From positions 385,941 through 449,940 of the forward strand of contig NZ_FQWD01000005.1 in assembly GCF_900129565.1 (NCBI RefSeq): a DNA stretch of 64,000 nucleotides. Direction: 5' to 3'. The translations under genes and the position numbers were made by a program. Shown here piece by piece: positions 1 through 8,593 of this stretch. Each line of letters opens with the position of its first letter. Within the stretch, counting starts at the first letter, position 1. Source of the stretch: Marisediminitalea aggregata (lineage in GTDB: Bacteria > Pseudomonadota > Gammaproteobacteria > Enterobacterales > Alteromonadaceae). The notes below the pieces were generated by a model. That model ran no database searches. It saw nothing but the letters and a program-made list of their open reading frames with translations, and had not been told where the DNA came from.

Positions 1-863
1 CAGTAAACCGATTGCGGGATTTTACGCCTACAGACTCGCCAGATTGGCATGGTGATGGCGGCGCTGAGGCCTTTTCAAACTTCATTAACAACGAACTGCT
101 CAGCGCGCTAAAGGCGGACTATCGCATTGGTGGGCACAAGGTTATCTGGGGGCATTCGGCGGCTGGGCTGTACGTGATGTACCACTTGTATACTTCTCCA
201 ACCACGTTTGATGCGTATCTGGTTAATGACGGCTCACTGGATTGGGACAATGGTGTGGTGGTTGATAGCCTGCGGCAGTACCTGCAAAAAGACACGCACC
301 CCAAGCAGTTTCTCTATTTCAATAACAGTTATCTGCTTGAGGATATACCAGACGAGTTTCGATTTGTTGATCACGTAAAGGCTGTGCTGAAAGCCAATTC
401 CACTCAGTCATTGCGTTGGGTTTATCAAAATCTGAGTAATGAAAGCCATGCCACTATACCATTGGTGGGCAGCGTTCACGCTCTGCGAGCCCTCTATGAA
501 GGCTACAGGATCCCAGAAGCCATTGTGTATAAAGGGCTGGAAGCCATGAAGTCGTATGTTGAGTCCTTGTCTGGTCGGATTGGCGCGAAACAGAAAGTTG
601 CTGAGGAAAGCTTGTTGGATTACGGCTACCACGCGCTGTTTTCTGAACACATTGATATCGAGCATGCCATTGAGACCTTCAAATACACGGTGAGCTTATA
701 TCCGGAATCCATTGCATCACTTGAAGGCCTGTATCTTGCCTATGAGGAAACAGGCAATAAAACATTGGCAGGTGCTGCGTTAAACCAAGCAATCGATGTG
801 GCTAAACGTAACGGCTCTGACGAATTACAGCGGCTACTGGATATGAAACAGGGCACTGAATGA
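1..863 (+). CDS. Alpha/beta-hydrolase esterase, 5' truncated
   Basis: The gene enters from upstream: the frame is open to base 3 and the first visible residues (VNRLRDFTPT) match the NTDRxRDFTPT stretch found well inside COG2819-type (ferri-enterobactin/bacillibactin esterase-like) hydrolases. A nucleophile elbow GHSAAG follows at about residue 47, then a YLVNDGSLDWDN segment like the family's SPSLWWDN. The last ~100 residues are helical and TPR-like (SLYPESIASLEGLYLAYEETGNKTLAG), an extension common in Alteromonadales members. Substrate unknown; siderophore or other ester hydrolysis is a family inference. The catalytic His is probably in the SHATIP segment. Confidence 0.75.
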   Translation, partial: VNRLRDFTPTDSPDWHGDGGAEAFSNFINNELLSALKADYRIGGHKVIWGHSAAGLYVMYHLYTSPTTFDAYLVNDGSLDWDNGVVVDSLRQYLQKDTHPKQFLYFNNSYLLEDIPDEFRFVDHVKAVLKANSTQSLRWVYQNLSNESHATIPLVGSVHALRALYEGYRIPEAIVYKGLEAMKSYVESLSGRIGAKQKVAEESLLDYGYHALFSEHIDIEHAIETFKYTVSLYPESIASLEGLYLAYEETGNKTLAGAALNQAIDVAKRNGSDELQRLLDMKQGTE

Positions 864-926
864 TACTCTGAACGGGCGTATGACATACTGGCAAGACAGC
901 GTCGGGGGGTAGTAATTCTATGCCAG

Positions 927-1388
927 TTAACCATAGTTTCTTACTACGGCATTCCTGATAAAATTGAATTGAAACCAGACCATAATCGGCATTGCACTAA
1001 AACTGTAAATGACCCAAAGGTACCAGCTCCCTTCGACAGCGGTAAGGGCGTATACGACAACTGCGTATACAAGCCAGTATACGGAATGCACTTTGATACA
1101 AACAGGCAGACTCAGCACAATCACCGTGTCTAGTACGCCGGCCTTCTGGTAGTGCGCACAGGCTTTGTAAACTTTGAGTGCACCAAGGTGGAATACCACC
1201 AACGATGCAACGTATGACGCGAGTGTGATCACATCCAATGAATACGATAAACCAAACAAGTACATGGGTAATACCGTGCTGGCCGTTTGCAAATAGAAGC
1301 AGGCGATGTAGTACCTGATTTTTTGGCCTTGACCGAGTTCCTCATTGGCTAATAATGCCGCCAGGCGATCCGTGTCCCAGAAGTACAT
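927..1388 (-). CDS. Hypothetical four-helix membrane protein
   Basis: A 153-residue protein with four or so hydrophobic segments (about residues 28-48, 52-70, 85-115 and 120-140), resembling Yip1-like small membrane proteins in general shape only. ATG start preceded by AGGGATG. It is convergent with the esterase upstream and lies in the same orientation as the following string of small genes. No family recognised. The inverted repeat CTGGCA/TGCCAG just past its stop (about 888-926) may be a terminator or a cassette-type recombination site. Confidence 0.6.
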   Translation of the reverse strand: MYFWDTDRLAALLANEELGQGQKIRYYIACFYLQTASTVLPMYLFGLSYSLDVITLASYVASLVVFHLGALKVYKACAHYQKAGVLDTVIVLSLPVCIKVHSVYWLVYAVVVYALTAVEGSWYLWVIYSFSAMPIMVWFQFNFIRNAVVRNYG

Positions 1389-1514
1389 AGTGCTTCATCC
1401 CTGAATGAATTTAGTGTGTTATTGAACAATATCAGGTGGATATGACAAAAGCGATCAGTGTGATTGAGGCTTAAGACACAAGTGGGGCAGTTGGGCCTGA
1501 CTTTAATAAACAGG

Positions 1515-1904
1515 TTAATTTTTTACTTCTGAGGCTGCTCCACTTTGTAACGCGAGATGCGCAGCAAATGGACCATATAATTGAGAACTGCCATCAAAGG
1601 CGTTGTGTAACAATATATAATTCGTTGATTCACTATTGAGTCGATACAATGTAAACCCCAAACCATCTGAGATTATTTTACTCTGCAATTGGCACGTTTC
1701 CGCAGTGCTCAAAGCTTCTTTTCCAAACACTCGGTCTGAGGCGTTATCCTCAATGAAAGCACTCTTTTGGTGCAGTTGTTTAATGTATTCAACTTCCACT
1801 CCTTCGCAGTTGCGGACCTTAAATGCATATGCATTTAAACTGCTAAGGGCGACAATGGTAGTAACAGAAACCACCGTTCTCAGGACTACATTAAACGGCC
1901 ACAT
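1515..1904 (-). CDS. Small exported hypothetical protein
   Basis: About 129 residues with an N-terminal signal peptide (hydrophobic VVSVTTIVALSSLNAYA, likely cut after AYA), followed by a soluble domain with two cysteines (NCEGVEV and ETCQLQS) that could form a disulfide in the periplasm. The start is uncertain: GTG at 1910 or ATG at 1904. I prefer ATG, which has GAG five bases upstream. The gene begins a few bases after the stop of the 81-residue gene upstream, so the two are probably co-transcribed. Family not recognised. Confidence 0.55.
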   Translation of the reverse strand: MWPFNVVLRTVVSVTTIVALSSLNAYAFKVRNCEGVEVEYIKQLHQKSAFIEDNASDRVFGKEALSTAETCQLQSKIISDGLGFTLYRLNSESTNYILLHNAFDGSSQLYGPFAAHLALQSGAASEVKN

Positions 1905-1913
1905 TTGCACTCG

Positions 1914-2159
1914 CTATTCCGGTGAGCTAAAAGGCCTGACGATAAACGGGTTTTTACCGGCTTTACCGGCATACCAAAACGCCCACGCCAACATAGATGT
2001 GAGAATGGTCATGCCAAAGTTTGCCAGTAAGTTAAAGAAGTCAGTGAATGCAAATAGACTAGAAATAAATATCGTGAGTGAGAAGAAAGCGCAGATAAAC
2101 GCGCCGACATAAGCAAACGCTCTGGTGATTGGATGAAATCCTTTGCTGGGTTGATTCAT
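1914..2159 (-). CDS. Small membrane protein, hypothetical
   Basis: 81 residues with two hydrophobic helices (AYVGAFICAFFSLTIFISSL and NLLANFGMTILTSMLAWAFW). ATG start with a good AAGGAA ribosome-binding site five bases upstream. Nearly abuts the exported-protein gene downstream, implying a two-gene transcript. No family recognised. An attC-like inverted repeat lies just upstream of its start. Confidence 0.6.
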   Translation of the reverse strand: MNQPSKGFHPITRAFAYVGAFICAFFSLTIFISSLFAFTDFFNLLANFGMTILTSMLAWAFWYAGKAGKNPFIVRPFSSPE

Positions 2160-2206
2160 TAAAATTCCTTTTTTTAATTTCCAGTATGCGCTTTGCGCTC
2201 TCCTGG

Positions 2207-2238
2207 TAACGCCCGCTGAATAAGGTTGAAAAGCGTTA
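2207..2238 (-). repeat. attC-like inverted repeat, short
   Basis: Read on the minus strand, TAACGC and GCGTTA face each other 20 bases apart, and the right arm is GCGGGCGTTA, the classical attC right end (GGCGGGCGTTA in Vibrio repeats). It lies between two small minus-strand genes. It is shorter than typical attC sites (55 bases or more), so the identification is tentative. Confidence 0.3.
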
Positions 2239-2257
2239 TATTCACATAATTAAACCG

Positions 2258-2362
2258 CTATTTTTTGTCATTGGTAAGACTCTTGTGGGCGATTATCCCA
2301 ACTACGAAAATGACAAAAATAGCTAAGCCGAAATAAATTAAAAATTCTACCACTGACCCCAT
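2258..2362 (-). CDS. 34-residue single-helix membrane protein
   Basis: The open frame continues upstream to 2461, but the ATG at 2362 has a perfect AAGGAGG ribosome-binding site five bases before it, so the product is MGSVVEFLIYFG... of 34 residues. It has one transmembrane helix (residues 5-25) and a basic tail (HKSLTNDKK). Such one-helix microproteins often regulate or stabilise membrane complexes, but nothing here identifies the partner. It lies alone between two inverted repeats. Confidence 0.55.
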   Translation of the reverse strand: MGSVVEFLIYFGLAIFVIFVVGIIAHKSLTNDKK

Positions 2363-2610
2363 AATGGCCTCCTTGTTATTGGCTAACCATCGCGACGTCC
2401 AGGGTTCGCTCTCCGTAGCAGTCACGCATGGTGTGTCCACTTCCAAACGAATTGCAGACAAGCATGAATAAACATAGCATGATTTTTAGTCCAATGGATA
2501 TGTGCGACGAATTTCACTCAAAGGTGTGGCATTTACTGAAAACTAATACGTCTTGTGTTAATTCACATAACGGGTTTGCAGACGGTACGCTTCGCCTATT
2601 TGTTCAATAA

Positions 2611-3048
2611 TTAGTGAATTGGTTGAGAAAGACCTTTGAAAATAAGAAACACCCCTTTTAGTTGATCGTCAGCGGGACACTTTGCTTTTGCAAATCTATC
2701 GAGCACAACGAAACAGTCAGAGTTTTCTGCATTGATATCAATATTAACCATAGACCAATTACCAAACTCGTAATCACATAAGACCTTTTCTGAAAGGATC
2801 CTTATGTTGCAGTGTCTCGTGTCATTTTTTACCCGTGATATAAGTTTTTCTATGTTGTTCGATGGGCCTTCTAACACTTGAAAAAAATAATCGGGAAGTA
2901 CCAGTAGTACGCCTTTTATTCCGCTTTGGTCATTGTTTTTGCGGGCAGTTTCTAGGATCGATTGCACGTCGGCGTCATCCACGTCACTTTTACGTTCACT
3001 GACATAAATAAGTTGAGTTAGTTGGTCTTCACTGTGTGTTGATGCCAT
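2611..3048 (-). CDS. BLUF-domain blue-light photoreceptor
   Basis: A stand-alone BLUF (FAD-binding blue-light sensor) domain of about 145 residues. Visible family positions, in order: the flavin Tyr in LIYVSE, the Asn in ARKNNDQSGIKG, the Gln in FFQVLEGP, RH in KNDTRHCN, and the Trp/Met pair in NWSM. These are the residues of the light-switch hydrogen-bond network. I start at ATG 3048 (MASTHSEDQL); the frame is open to 3144 but the extra residues are not BLUF-like. No output domain is present, so it must act through a partner protein. It sits in a string of small genes separated by attC-like repeats. Confidence 0.85.
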   Translation of the reverse strand: MASTHSEDQLTQLIYVSERKSDVDDADVQSILETARKNNDQSGIKGVLLVLPDYFFQVLEGPSNNIEKLISRVKNDTRHCNIRILSEKVLCDYEFGNWSMVNIDINAENSDCFVVLDRFAKAKCPADDQLKGVFLIFKGLSQPIH

Positions 3049-3265
3049 GAGTTCTATTAGGCCCAAACTAAAATGACTTAAGTATAGTATCCCATGCACC
3101 ATTGCGCACAAAAAATAAACAGTTCCTGAAGGGGAGTGCGCCAAGCATCTTTTATCTCATGTGTGTTTTACTTTTTGCGGTTCATAGTGCTGGAATTCAT
3201 ACGTCTTTATTGGATGGCGAAAATGGTGAAGTCGCTGCGCATATTTTTCTCTATTGAACGCCTTG

Positions 3266-3664
3266 CTAGGTGCGAGGCAATTCATAACTTTCCAGTAAAC
3301 TATACGCAGTGTTTTGGTGCTCTTTGTTTAGAATACTGTTTTCCGACAATGAGCTTACAAGGTAAAACTCTTTCTCATTTCTTATGCTGCCACGGTTAGA
3401 AATTTTTAAAAACTCCTTAAACGCTTTATGTTGCAGTGAGAAAAGAGAAGGTAAGCCTGCTTCTAACATTTTGCTGTTTAAGCGCTCTTGTTCTGACTTT
3501 GACATATATGAACAAATTTCCAATGCGTCGTTGGCTGCCATACGCACTGAAGTTAATGAGCCTTTCATTAGATTTATGTTGGAATACACATCCTTACTGT
3601 CTGTATTTTCAGATTGAAAAACCAGCCCAACAAATTCGCAAAGGATTTCCTTTTCTGTCTTCAA
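3266..3664 (-). CDS. Hypothetical soluble protein (cassette-like)
   Basis: 132 residues, predicted cytoplasmic and mostly helical (KSEQERLNSKMLEAGLPSLF), with no signal peptide or membrane segment. TTG start with AGGTG just upstream. Family not recognised. The TAG stop lies within CACCTAGCAAGGCG, which resembles the left end of an attC site, and a clear attC-like repeat precedes the start, so the gene has the layout of an integron cassette. Confidence 0.5.
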   Translation of the reverse strand: MKTEKEILCEFVGLVFQSENTDSKDVYSNINLMKGSLTSVRMAANDALEICSYMSKSEQERLNSKMLEAGLPSLFSLQHKAFKEFLKISNRGSIRNEKEFYLVSSLSENSILNKEHQNTAYSLLESYELPRT

Positions 3665-3681
3665 AATGCACCTGGTAATAA

Positions 3682-3734
3682 GCTAACGGTTAAAAACAGC
3701 CCGCCTACGGGTGAAGGTGTTTTTAGTTATATGC
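3682..3734 (-). repeat. attC-like nested inverted repeat
   Basis: On the minus strand: ATATAAC (left outer), TAAAAACA paired with TGTTTTTA (8 of 8), a CCCG-TAGG-CGGG inner hairpin, then GTTAGC (right outer, compare the attC core GTTRRRY). This outer-inner-loop-inner-outer arrangement is that of integron attC sites. It lies exactly between two same-strand small genes. Length of about 53 bases is close to the shortest known attC sites. Confidence 0.45.
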
Positions 3735-3748
3735 GACATTTTTGATGA

Positions 3749-3949
3749 TTAGCACTTACCAACTCCAAAATAGGTTTTGTCGGACTTGGTAAAAGCTTCT
3801 TCAATATCTCTTTGAGCAAAACCTAGGCTATAGAGTTGTTGCTTAATATCAGACTCAGAGTTCGGACCTAAAGAGTGAACGCTATCGCCATCATTTAATA
3901 GTGAGTAATGAGCAAAATATCCCTCATTTTCCTTTGATACTTTTATCAC
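3749..3949 (-). CDS. Small hypothetical protein (cassette-like)
   Basis: About 66 residues if started at GTG 3949, which has GAGGGAG five bases upstream. An ATG at 3970 (73 residues) is possible but falls inside the right arm of the attC-like repeat. Soluble, acidic to neutral, no recognised family; the C-terminal half (SESDIKQQLYSLGFAQRDIEEAF) looks like a small helical domain. Flanked on both sides by attC-like inverted repeats in the same orientation. Confidence 0.5.
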   Translation of the reverse strand: MIKVSKENEGYFAHYSLLNDGDSVHSLGPNSESDIKQQLYSLGFAQRDIEEAFTKSDKTYFGVGKC

Positions 3950-3965
3950 ACCGACTCCCTCCAAG

Positions 3966-4016
3966 CACATAATGTCCCAGCCCGCTTTGGCGGGCACCAT
4001 AATTTGTTGTTATGTG
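3966..4016 (-). repeat. attC-like nested inverted repeat
   Basis: Outer arms CACATAA/TTATGTG (7 of 7) enclose a perfect GCCCGC-CAAA-GCGGGC hairpin. The stop codon of the upstream 147-residue gene (TAA at 4010-4012) lies inside the outer arm, as is usual where gene cassettes end in the attC left arm. Total length 51 bases. Confidence 0.45.
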
Positions 4017-4453
4017 GCACGTTTAAAATAACCTACACAGTAATACAAACTGACTAAAAACAAACTAAGAACATAACCAAAAGCTACCCTTGGATAAAGA
4101 TTGGCCTGTACGCAATGTACTTGCTGGCGTGGGTTTACTAGTTGAGCGCAGTCGATATTTGAGAAAATTGAATAAGCTAAAAATAGACATGAAGCGAGTA
4201 AGGAAAAAACACAAAAGACTATTATTAACCAACGAATTTGACTAGCAAACCAATAGAATGCAAAAGCGACAGTAACTACCGGAACAGTGTCAGCTAATGC
4301 GACTTTAGGATATTCATAAAAAGATATGCAACCGATGACAAAGAGCATTCCTGCAAACCCAATCCATGTACCCAGAAATTCAAAGTTTCTGTCGCCGTGA
4401 GAATTTTTGAGCTTGAGGTTTACCTTATATCTCTGCATGTTCCTTTGCCACAT
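4010..4453 (-). CDS. Hypothetical four-helix membrane protein (cassette-like)
   Basis: 147 residues with four hydrophobic segments (about residues 27-46, 56-70, 74-98 and 125-143) and two cysteines in the loop between helices 3 and 4 (NIDCAQL and VHCVQA). The ATG at 4453 falls in the right arm of the preceding attC-like repeat; a second ATG at 4438 follows AAAGGA very closely, so the start is uncertain. No family recognised. It is AT-rich relative to the arg operon next to it. Confidence 0.5.
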   Translation of the reverse strand: MWQRNMQRYKVNLKLKNSHGDRNFEFLGTWIGFAGMLFVIGCISFYEYPKVALADTVPVVTVAFAFYWFASQIRWLIIVFCVFSLLASCLFLAYSIFSNIDCAQLVNPRQQVHCVQANLYPRVAFGYVLSLFLVSLYYCVGYFKRAT

Positions 4454-4492
4454 AACAACTGAATAAACACCTACATGGTGTATTTGTGATGT
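4450..4492 (-). repeat. attC-like inverted repeat at array edge
   Basis: Outer arms ACATCACAA/TTGTTATGT pair with one mismatch; the inner arms (AAATACACC against GGTGTTTATT) pair with a small bulge. The right arm ends in GTTATGTGG, and GTTATGTG or TTATGTG recurs at the other inter-gene boundaries on this strand. It marks the 5' limit of the small-gene string before argA. Confidence 0.35.
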
Positions 4493-4668
4493 TGAATTTT
4501 CAGGCTATCTCAATGTTTCCTTCTTGGAAAGGCACTTATGTGAGGTGAGAGTTGGGTTGTGGTGCATCACGTCATTGTATAGCGATGTGTTTTAGGTGAT
4601 TACACATGACATGCCAGGATGTTCTTTGTTGGAAAGTGTCGGGCAGGGGGTTAGGCTGCCCGAAGAAT

Positions 4669-5979
4669 TTACAGCTCCAGCGTGAATACTTTTGAGTTAC
4701 GCTGGAAGTTATACAGCTCTTTTTTCGATGCAGGCAGGGCATCTACGGTAGCTGGCTTGAATCCGTGATCCAGGAACCAGTGTGCGGTTACTGTTGTTAA
4801 TACAAACAAGCGGTGAATACCGGCGGCAATGGCTCTTTCCCGCACTTCTGCCAGAATACGTTCTCCGCGGTTTTTACCGCGATACTCTGAGTGCGTAGCA
4901 ACACATGCCAGCTCGGCCGAACCGTCTTCTGGGTACAAGTACAACGCTGCACAGGCGATGATCATGCCGTCGCGAACAATTACAATGAACTGGTGAATTT
5001 CGTTTTCCAGGCGCTCCCGGGAACGTTTAACCAGCACACCGCTTTCTTCCAATGGCTTGATGAGATTGAGAATGCCGCCTACGTCGTCAATGGTGGCTTC
5101 GCGGATCTGCTCGTAATGGTTTTCCATTACCAGTGAGCCTGCACCATCGCGGGTGAACAGTTCCTGCAACAGGGCGCCGTCGGTTTCGTAGCTTACACAG
5201 TGAGCACGGGGTGTGCCAGCTTTTACACTGGTTACCAGGGCACGAATCACCGTGTCTTCGGTCATGATTTCCTGATCTTTGTGTAACTGCTCTAGCTGCG
5301 TGCGCTCGATAGTGCGGACCAATTTACCGTCTTTGCGGAAAATACCTGAGTAGTTGGAAAATACAATCAGCTTGTCAGCTTTCAGTGCAATGGCTGCCTG
5401 AGTGGCTACATCTTCGTGAGACAGGTTAAACACCTCACCGGTCGATGAATAGCCCATGGGCGACAGCAGTACAATTGAGCCATCATTCAGGTGGTCGTTA
5501 ATACCGGTGGTATCAATACGGCGTACAACGCCGGTATTTTCAAAGTCGATACCGTCCAGCACGCCCATCGGTTTGGCGACCACCAGGTTACCCGTACACA
5601 CGCGAATTTGCGCACCGTGCATAGGAGAGTTTGGTAGCCCCATGGTGAGCAGCGCTTCTACATGACAGCGCACCGAGCCGGCGGCGTCTTTCACGCATTC
5701 CAGGGTTTGCTTGTCGGTAATGCGCACGCCGTGGCTGAAGCGCCCTTCAATTTGACGCAGCGCTACGCGCTGATCGATTTGCGGGCGAGCACCATGTACC
5801 AGCACCAGGCGAACGCCCAGGCTGTTAAGCAGGGCGATATCCTGAATGATGTTGGCAAAGTTGTCGTCTTCGATCGCCTCTCCGCCAAACATAATGACAA
5901 AGGTTTTACCCCGGTGTGCATTAATGTAAGGCGCAGAGCTGCGAAACAGGCCAATACTTTCGTGATGCGATAGCACCAT
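4669..5979 (-). CDS. argA: N-acetylglutamate synthase
   Basis: Catalyses the first step of arginine synthesis, acetyl-CoA plus glutamate to N-acetylglutamate. The 436 residues have the classic bifold: an amino-acid-kinase-like domain (about 25-290; FVIMFGGEAI, LVLVHGARPQID), normally the site of arginine feedback, and a C-terminal GNAT acetyltransferase domain (about 290-436; ELACVATHSEYRGKNRGERIL is the acetyl-CoA loop). It is the last gene of the arginine operon, six bases after argH. In Vibrio and some relatives an acetyltransferase domain is fused to ArgH; here the two are separate full-length genes. Confidence 0.93.
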   Translation of the reverse strand: MVLSHHESIGLFRSSAPYINAHRGKTFVIMFGGEAIEDDNFANIIQDIALLNSLGVRLVLVHGARPQIDQRVALRQIEGRFSHGVRITDKQTLECVKDAAGSVRCHVEALLTMGLPNSPMHGAQIRVCTGNLVVAKPMGVLDGIDFENTGVVRRIDTTGINDHLNDGSIVLLSPMGYSSTGEVFNLSHEDVATQAAIALKADKLIVFSNYSGIFRKDGKLVRTIERTQLEQLHKDQEIMTEDTVIRALVTSVKAGTPRAHCVSYETDGALLQELFTRDGAGSLVMENHYEQIREATIDDVGGILNLIKPLEESGVLVKRSRERLENEIHQFIVIVRDGMIIACAALYLYPEDGSAELACVATHSEYRGKNRGERILAEVRERAIAAGIHRLFVLTTVTAHWFLDHGFKPATVDALPASKKELYNFQRNSKVFTLEL

Positions 5980-5985
5980 GTGTTG

Positions 5986-7368
5986 TTATCCCAACTTATC
6001 CAGATTTTCTAATTCCTGGTACAGTGCTTTGGTCACTGTTTCGGCACTGGTGCCGCCCAGGATGTTGCGTTTGTCTACACCGAATTCCAACTGCAGAACC
6101 GGGTACACATCATCGGTAATGTCAGCACACACAGATTGCAGTTGTGCTAACGACAGTTCTTCAATGGCGGCATTGTTTTCAATGGCCAGTAATACAATCT
6201 GTCCGGAAATATCGTGCGCGGTTCTGAACGGAATGCCTTTGCCTACCAGATAGTCAGCAAGCTCAGTGGCGTTTGAGTAGCCCTGAGCGGCTGCCACGCG
6301 GCAACGTTCTTCGTTCAGTGCCAGTGTGTCCAGTACTTCGCTGGCGATACACAGGCAGCAATGCCATTGGTTAACCGCGTCGAATGCGCCTTCTTTGTCT
6401 TCCTGCATGTCTTTGTTATACGCCAACGGCAAGCCTTTCATGGTGACTAACAAAGCCTGCAAGTGACCAAATACACGGCCACATTTACCACGCAGTAACT
6501 CCAGCGCATCCGGGTTTTTCTTCTGCGGCATCAGCGATGAGCCTGACGTCACGCTGTCGCCCAACTGCAGGAAGCCAGCTTCGCCGGAGTTGTAGAAGAT
6601 CAAATCCTCTGCCAGACGAGACAGGTGCATCATGCTGGTGCTGGCAGTAAACAGCAGCTCCAGTACGAAGTCGCGGTCAGAAACGGCATCCAGGCTGTTC
6701 AGGCATGGGCTGGTAAAGCCCAGCTGGCTGGCGATTTCATGACGGTCTACCGGGTAGGTAGTGCCGGCCAGTGCGCCTGAGCCCAGTGGACACTGGTTCA
6801 TGCGCGCGTGTAAATCTTCAAGACGACTTAAGTCGCGTTTGAACATTTCCACATAGGCTAAACACCAGTGCGGGAAGCGAATAGGCTGCGCACGCTGCAG
6901 GTGGGTATAGCCAGGAATAATGGCCTGCTGGTGGCGGCTCGCGGTATTCAGCAAGCTGCGAATAACCCCAAGCACGTCGGTTTTCAGCGATTCAATGTGG
7001 GTGCGGCACCACAAACGGAAATCGGTCGCAACCTGATCATTACGGCTGCGGCCGGTGTGCAGCTTACGCCCCACATCGCCCAGCTTTTCAATCAATGCGG
7101 CTTCGACAAAGCTGTGAATGTCTTCTTCGCCACTGGCACCAAAGTCAATCTCACCCGCTTCCGCCTGGGCTTTCAGTTCGCTGAGTGCAGATTCTAACTG
7201 CTGCTGTTCTTCTGCGGTTAGTACACCGGCTTTTGCCAGTGCACGAGACCACACGATCGAGCCTTCCATATCCTGCGCGGCCATGGCCTGGTCGAAGGGC
7301 AAGGAATCATTGACCTGACGGAACATATTACTACTGCCGGCAGCGAACCGGCCTCCCCACAATGCCAT
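5986..7368 (-). CDS. argH: Argininosuccinate lyase
   Basis: Cleaves argininosuccinate to arginine and fumarate, the final step of the pathway. The 460 residues match the usual ~460. The fumarase-superfamily signature [12 protein letters not shown] is at about residues 280-291 and contains the catalytic Ser; other conserved blocks are [14 protein letters not shown] and [12 protein letters not shown] (general-acid/base His). ATG start with GGGAGAG upstream. Translationally close to argG (two-base gap). No acetyltransferase extension at the C-terminus. Confidence 0.95.
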   Translation of the reverse strand: MALWGGRFAAGSSNMFRQVNDSLPFDQAMAAQDMEGSIVWSRALAKAGVLTAEEQQQLESALSELKAQAEAGEIDFGASGEEDIHSFVEAALIEKLGDVGRKLHTGRSRNDQVATDFRLWCRTHIESLKTDVLGVIRSLLNTASRHQQAIIPGYTHLQRAQPIRFPHWCLAYVEMFKRDLSRLEDLHARMNQCPLGSGALAGTTYPVDRHEIASQLGFTSPCLNSLDAVSDRDFVLELLFTASTSMMHLSRLAEDLIFYNSGEAGFLQLGDSVTSGSSLMPQKKNPDALELLRGKCGRVFGHLQALLVTMKGLPLAYNKDMQEDKEGAFDAVNQWHCCLCIASEVLDTLALNEERCRVAAAQGYSNATELADYLVGKGIPFRTAHDISGQIVLLAIENNAAIEELSLAQLQSVCADITDDVYPVLQLEFGVDKRNILGGTSAETVTKALYQELENLDKLG

Positions 7369-7370
7369 GC

Positions 7371-8579
7371 TTACTCTCCCTGCTTTTTCAGTGCCGCGAT
7401 ACGGCTTGATAAGCTAAACAGACGGATAAAGCCTTCTGCGTGTTTCTGGTCGTAAACGTCGTCTGCACCGAAGGTTGCGAAGTCTTCAGAGTACAAGCTA
7501 TTAGGCGACTGACGCTGTGTCACGGTTGCCTGACCTTTGTAGAGTTTCACTACGATTTCGCCGGTTACGTATTTAGCAAACGAGGCAGCACCTGCAATAA
7601 GGGCGTCGCTCAGCGGGGTGAACCAACGGCCGTCATACATAACGTGTGAGAATTCAAGGGCAAGCTGTTCACGGTGCTTCAGAGACGCTTTGTCCAGTAC
7701 CATGGTTTCAAGCGCTTTGTACGCTTTAAGTAGTACGGTGCCTCCTGGCGTTTCATAACAGCCACGTGACTTCATGCCAACCAGACGGTTTTCAACGATG
7801 TCGATACGACCCACACCGTGGGCAGCAGCCAGTTTGTTCAGTTCAACCAAACCTTCGTATGGAGACACTTCTTTACCGTTTACGTGCGTCAGTGCACCTT
7901 CGAAGAATTTAAGGTTTACACGCTCTGCCTGATCAGGAGCTTCTTCTGGATCAACGGTCATGGTCCAGACCTGCTTGCTAGGCTCGCACCATGGATCTTC
8001 CAGTTCTCCACCTTCGTGTGAAATGTGCCATGCGTTTGCATCACGGCTGTAGATCTTGGTGGCAGATGCCGTGGTTTTGATATTGCGCTCTGCCAGGTAA
8101 GCCAGCAGGTCTTCACGCGATACCATGTCCCACTCACGCCATGGCGCAATAACCGCCAGATCTGGTGCCAGTGCGTTAAATGCTCCTTCAAAACGAACCT
8201 GGTCGTTACCTTTACCGGTACAACCGTGGCATAGCGCGTCAGCACCTACTTTACGGGCAATTTCAACCTGCGCTTTGGCAATTACCGGGCGTGCCATAGA
8301 CGTACCTAACAGGTATTCGCCTTCGTAAACGGCACCGGTAGTGATGGTTGGGAAGATATATTCTTTAACGAATTCTTCTTTCAGATCGACGATGTAGCAT
8401 TCGCTTGCACCCGTCGCAATGGCTTTTTCCTTCAGGCCTTCCAGTTCTTCGTCACCCTGACCCACATCGGCCGCAAACGCGACAACTTCGCAGTCATAGT
8501 TTTCTTTTAACCATGGAATGATCGCTGAGGTATCTAAACCGCCTGAGTAGGCGAGCACAACTTTGTTTACTTTGCGCAT
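7371..8579 (-). CDS. argG: Argininosuccinate synthase
   Basis: Joins citrulline and aspartate using ATP. 402 residues, the length of the type found in Bacillus and many proteobacteria rather than the 447-residue E. coli form. The ATP pyrophosphatase P-loop [10 protein letters not shown] is at residues 9-18; other family blocks are GNDQVRFE and [15 protein letters not shown] precedes the ATG. Fourth gene in the operon. Confidence 0.95.
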   Translation of the reverse strand: MRKVNKVVLAYSGGLDTSAIIPWLKENYDCEVVAFAADVGQGDEELEGLKEKAIATGASECYIVDLKEEFVKEYIFPTITTGAVYEGEYLLGTSMARPVIAKAQVEIARKVGADALCHGCTGKGNDQVRFEGAFNALAPDLAVIAPWREWDMVSREDLLAYLAERNIKTTASATKIYSRDANAWHISHEGGELEDPWCEPSKQVWTMTVDPEEAPDQAERVNLKFFEGALTHVNGKEVSPYEGLVELNKLAAAHGVGRIDIVENRLVGMKSRGCYETPGGTVLLKAYKALETMVLDKASLKHREQLALEFSHVMYDGRWFTPLSDALIAGAASFAKYVTGEIVVKLYKGQATVTQRQSPNSLYSEDFATFGADDVYDQKHAEGFIRLFSLSSRIAALKKQGE

Positions 8580-8593
8580 AATGGGTGTCCTGA

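Noticed and set aside
1636..2112. 158-codon plus-strand open frame
   Set aside because: It lies opposite two minus-strand genes that have good signals (signal peptide, ribosome-binding sites); the plus-strand product has no family-like features.
2555..2613. Another attC-like site after the BLUF gene
   Set aside because: CCGTTATGTG resembles the right arm seen at other boundaries, but I could not find a matching left arm or inner stem, so it is not listed as a repeat.
3115..3270. Long (about 150-base) attC-like site between the 132-residue gene and BLUF
   Set aside because: The left end CACCTAGCAAGGCG looks right and CTCCCCTTCAGG resembles the right half, but the outer arms do not pair well enough to call.
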